A DNA stretch of 64,000 bases from Streptomyces abyssomicinicus (GTDB lineage Bacteria > Actinomycetota > Actinomycetes > Streptomycetales > Streptomycetaceae), in the NCBI RefSeq assembly GCF_008974245.1, contig NZ_BBZI01000012.1:186001-250000 (forward strand), read 5' to 3'. The translations under genes were made by a program, and so were the position numbers. Below, one piece after another: positions 61,872-64,000 of the stretch. The notes under the pieces are model-generated. The model searched no databases. It saw only the letters and a program-made list of their open reading frames with translations, and was not told the DNA's origin. Each line of letters starts with the position of its first letter. Positions within the stretch are counted from its first letter, which is position 1.

Positions 61872-62210
61872 ATGCCGGGAGAGACGACCGTGACGAGCTC
61901 AGGACAACCGCCGGCCGGCCCGTCCGTCCCCTACCAGGAGGTCACCGACGACGCCTACGCGCCCGCGTACGTGCGGGGCGCCCGGATCCTCTCGTCCGAC
62001 CCCGAGGCGACCGTCCTCGGCGGGACCTGCCCCCGGTGCGGCTGCCCCTGTGTCTTCGAGCACGTGCCCCGCACCTTCCGCAGTCCCCGCCGCGGGCCGA
62101 GAGTGCGCGAGATCCCGATGATGTGCACCTGCACCACCGGACACGAGGACCGGCCGGCCGGTGAGGAAGGCTGCGGCGCCTACTGGAACGTCCGCCTGGA
62201 GGACCTGTGA
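61872..62210 (+). CDS. small cysteine-rich (zinc-ribbon-like) protein
   Basis: A 112-residue protein with a Ser/Thr/Pro leader and a cysteine cluster: CPRCGCPC (about 54-61) and later CTCTTGHEDRPAGEEGCG, which together offer four or more metal ligands. The spacing suits a zinc ribbon or treble clef, but not a named family. The ATG at 61872 follows ggggaggc; a GTG nearby is an alternative. Its stop overlaps the next start (GTGA), so the two are coupled. It is divergent from the CHAT gene across 246 bases. Confidence 0.82.
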   Translation: MPGETTVTSSGQPPAGPSVPYQEVTDDAYAPAYVRGARILSSDPEATVLGGTCPRCGCPCVFEHVPRTFRSPRRGPRVREIPMMCTCTTGHEDRPAGEEGCGAYWNVRLEDL

Positions 62211-62860
62211 CCCCGGCCCCGCCGCGCCTCGCCCCGGGGCGCCCGGCCACCGCGGCCGACCGGGAGGCGGCGCGCAGGATGCGCCAGGCGCTGTCGGAGG
62301 AGCTGCCACGGGTCCGGGAGGCCGCCACGGCCTGGCGCAACGGCCTCGCCGGTCTCTTCGTCGGGCTGCTCAGCTTCGGTCTGATCAAGGGGCGCGCCGA
62401 CGTCGGCACCCTGGCCCCGCCGTACGGCGCCGTCGTGGGCTCCATGCTGCTGGTCTCCCTGGTCTGCGGGGCGGTGGGCGCCCTGTTCCTGCTGCGCGCC
62501 GCGCACGGCGCCCCGTCGGCGACACCGACCGCCGGAGCGGGCCGCCCCGCGACGGCGCAGGCCGCCGACCACCTGGAGACCATGCGGGCCGTGGACGCCA
62601 TGCGCCGCGGCGTGGCCCTCACCATGGCGTGCGGCGCGCTGCTCGTGGCCGGTGTGGCGGTCACCTGGTACGGGCCGGGGAAGGACAAGCCCCGCATCCT
62701 GGTGAGGACCCCGGCCGGCACCGAGTGCGGCACCCCCCGACGCGCGGAACGCGGCACGCTGGTCCTGAGGACGGAACTGGGCGAGGTGCGCGTGTCGCTG
62801 GCGGAGGCCACGGCGGTCATCGCGGTGGAGACCTGCCCAGGAGCCCCCGCCGCCAAGTGA
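62207..62860 (+). CDS. membrane protein of the signalling cluster
   Basis: A 217-residue protein with an N-terminal cytosolic segment and three hydrophobic helices (GLAGLFVGLLSFGLIKGRAD, AVVGSMLLVSLVCGAVGALF, VALTMACGALLVAGVAVTWY), then a C-terminal soluble domain (TECGTPRRAERGTLVLRTEL) ending in a second Cys (VETCPGAPAAK). The two cysteines may form a disulfide outside the cell. There is no family assignment. It is translationally coupled to the cysteine-rich protein and is probably part of the CHAT system's membrane side. Confidence 0.8.
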   Translation: MTPAPPRLAPGRPATAADREAARRMRQALSEELPRVREAATAWRNGLAGLFVGLLSFGLIKGRADVGTLAPPYGAVVGSMLLVSLVCGAVGALFLLRAAHGAPSATPTAGAGRPATAQAADHLETMRAVDAMRRGVALTMACGALLVAGVAVTWYGPGKDKPRILVRTPAGTECGTPRRAERGTLVLRTELGEVRVSLAEATAVIAVETCPGAPAAK

Positions 62861-62978
62861 GGCGGCCCCGGGCCCCGCCCCCCGGTCCCCGCCCCCGGGC
62901 TCCGGACCCCGGACCCGGACCCGGACCCGGCCCCCGCGCCCCGCCCTCGCCCCAGGGACCGGGACCGGGGCGCGCCCA

Positions 62979-63018
62979 CCATGAGGGCATTGCATAAAAA
63001 TGCGGGCCACCGTATAGT
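62979..63018 (+). promoter_or_regulatory. ARG box and promoter of argC
   Basis: A -35 box TTGCAT (62990-62995) and a -10 box TATAGT (63013-63018) are separated by 17 bases, the ideal spacing. Over them lies an ArgR-type box, CCATGAGGGCATTGCATA (62979-62996) followed by AAAATGC, close to the box known upstream of Streptomyces arg genes. Arginine-bound ArgR would block the promoter. Confidence 0.9.
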
Positions 63019-63041
63019 CGTGCCATCGATAGGGAGGACCC

Positions 63042-64000
63042 ATGACGGTACGAGTGGCGGTTGCCGGAGCGAGTGGATACGCGGGCGGGGAACTGCTGCG
63101 CCTGCTGCTCGCGCACCCCGAGGTGGAGATCGGCGCGCTGACCGGGAACTCCAACGCCGGACAGCGGCTCGGCGCGCTGCAGCCGCACCTGCTGCCGCTG
63201 GCCGACCGGGTGCTGGAGGAGACCACGCCCGAGGTGCTCGCCGGCCGGGACCGACGGCACGACGTGGTGTTCCTCGCGCTGCCGCACGGGCAGTCCGCGG
63301 CCGTGGCCGACCAGCTCGGCCCGGACGTGCTGGTGGTCGACATGGGCGCGGACTTCCGCCTCGCCGACGCCGCCGACTGGGAGGCGTTCTACGGCTCCCC
63401 GCACGCCGGCACCTGGCCGTACGGCCTTCCCGAACTGCCGGGCGCCCGTGCCGCGCTGGAGGGGTCCAAGCGCGTCGCGGTGCCCGGCTGCTACCCGACC
63501 GCCGTGTCGCTCGCGCTGTTCCCGGCCTACGCCGCCGGCCTGGCCGAGCCGGAGGCGGTGGTCGTCGCCGCGTCCGGCACCTCCGGCGCCGGCAAGGCCG
63601 CCAAGCCGCACCTGCTGGGCAGCGAGGTCATGGGGTCCATGTCGCCCTACGGCGTCGGCGGCGGCCACCGGCACACCCCCGAGATGATCCAGAACCTCAG
63701 CGCCGTCGCGGGGCAGCGGGTGGGCGTGTCGTTCACGCCGGTCCTCGCGCCCATGCCGCGGGGCATCCTCGCCACCTGCAGCGCCAAGGTGAAGCCGGGC
63801 GTCACCGCCGAGGACGTGCGGGACGCGTACGCCAAGGCGTACGCCGACGAGCCGTACGTCCACCTGCTGCCCGAGGGGCAGTGGCCGGCCACCGGCTCCG
63901 TCGTCGGCTCCAACGCCGTCCAGGTGCAGGTGGCCCACGACGCGGCCGCCGGCCGGGTCGTCGCCGTCGCCGCCATCGACAACCTCACCAAGGGCACCGC
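63042..64000 (+). CDS. argC: N-acetyl-gamma-glutamyl-phosphate reductase (partial, runs off the window)
   Basis: The first 319 residues of ArgC, which reduces N-acetylglutamyl phosphate to the semialdehyde in arginine synthesis. The NADP site is VRVAVAGASGYAGGELLRLL, the active-site cysteine is in VAVPGCYPTAVSLAL, and GTSGAGKAAKPHLLGSEVM and GHRHTPEMIQNLS follow as in the family, with NLTKGTA at the end of the window. Full-length proteins have about 340 residues, so only the tail is missing. The start is ATG 63042 after agggagg, behind the ARG-box promoter. The rest of the arg operon probably follows. Confidence 0.97.
   Translation, partial: MTVRVAVAGASGYAGGELLRLLLAHPEVEIGALTGNSNAGQRLGALQPHLLPLADRVLEETTPEVLAGRDRRHDVVFLALPHGQSAAVADQLGPDVLVVDMGADFRLADAADWEAFYGSPHAGTWPYGLPELPGARAALEGSKRVAVPGCYPTAVSLALFPAYAAGLAEPEAVVVAASGTSGAGKAAKPHLLGSEVMGSMSPYGVGGGHRHTPEMIQNLSAVAGQRVGVSFTPVLAPMPRGILATCSAKVKPGVTAEDVRDAYAKAYADEPYVHLLPEGQWPATGSVVGSNAVQVQVAHDAAAGRVVAVAAIDNLTKGT

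Noticed and set aside
44237..62860. Typical type VI or type VII secretion locus (because of FHA, kinase and ClpV/ClpB-like ATPase)
   Set aside because: No sheath, baseplate, Hcp, VgrG, EccC or WXG100 genes are present; the shared parts are only the regulatory ones.

Overview
The window is high-GC DNA with strong G/C bias at third codon positions, frequent GTG starts and 4-base ATGA/GTGA gene overlaps. Its gene families (F420-linked LLM and PPOX oxidoreductases, IclR/TetR/MarR regulators, an ArgR-type box before argC) point to a Streptomyces or close relative. No rRNA, tRNA or CRISPR was seen.

Layout. 1-1120 is low-complexity repeat DNA. 1124-7595 is tyrosine/homogentisate catabolism: two IclR regulators face an operon of homogentisate dioxygenase, an unknown protein, fumarylacetoacetase and both subunits of a 3-oxoacid CoA-transferase, so homogentisate can be taken to acetoacetyl-CoA. 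7645-12751 holds a DHFR-like reductase, glutamate decarboxylase, a class II amidotransferase and a DUF4246 protein. 12.8-24.0 kb is a decay zone: intact genes (TetR, NmrA-like reductase, MarR, DoxX, bile-acid-symporter-type transporter, erythromycin-esterase-like hydrolase) alternate with chimeric or frameshifted remnants (APH/CPBP, ADH/SDR, SGNH hydrolase, MFS, lantibiotic dehydratase/LLM). 24.0-44.2 kb is mostly ordinary chromosomal content: hydroxybutyryl-CoA dehydrogenase, a family-10-like glycosidase, GNAT, flavin enzymes, a GlxA-like regulator, a GH15 enzyme, MOSC, an OGG-fold protein, a phosphotriesterase-like hydrolase, and a TetR gene with twin operators.

44.2-62.9 kb is the most unusual part: about 14 genes in several short divergent operons. 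They encode an FHA protein, a ClpB-like AAA+ ATPase with a degenerate first module, a helical protein, a membrane-anchored Ser/Thr kinase, a macro-domain protein, a radical-SAM activase, an unknown protein, a vWA-like lipoprotein, a coiled-coil membrane protein, a RES-type (NAD-degrading toxin family) protein, an MbcA/Xre-like antitoxin candidate, a very large CHAT-protease protein, a cysteine-rich protein and a small membrane protein. Kinase/FHA signalling, an unfoldase, a caspase-like protease and an NAD-targeting toxin pair together suggest a regulated conflict or cell-suicide system. The RES/antitoxin genes overlap the protease gene, which suggests protease-controlled toxin release; this is inference. 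The window ends in argC (arginine biosynthesis), behind a clear ArgR-like box and sigma-70-type promoter.
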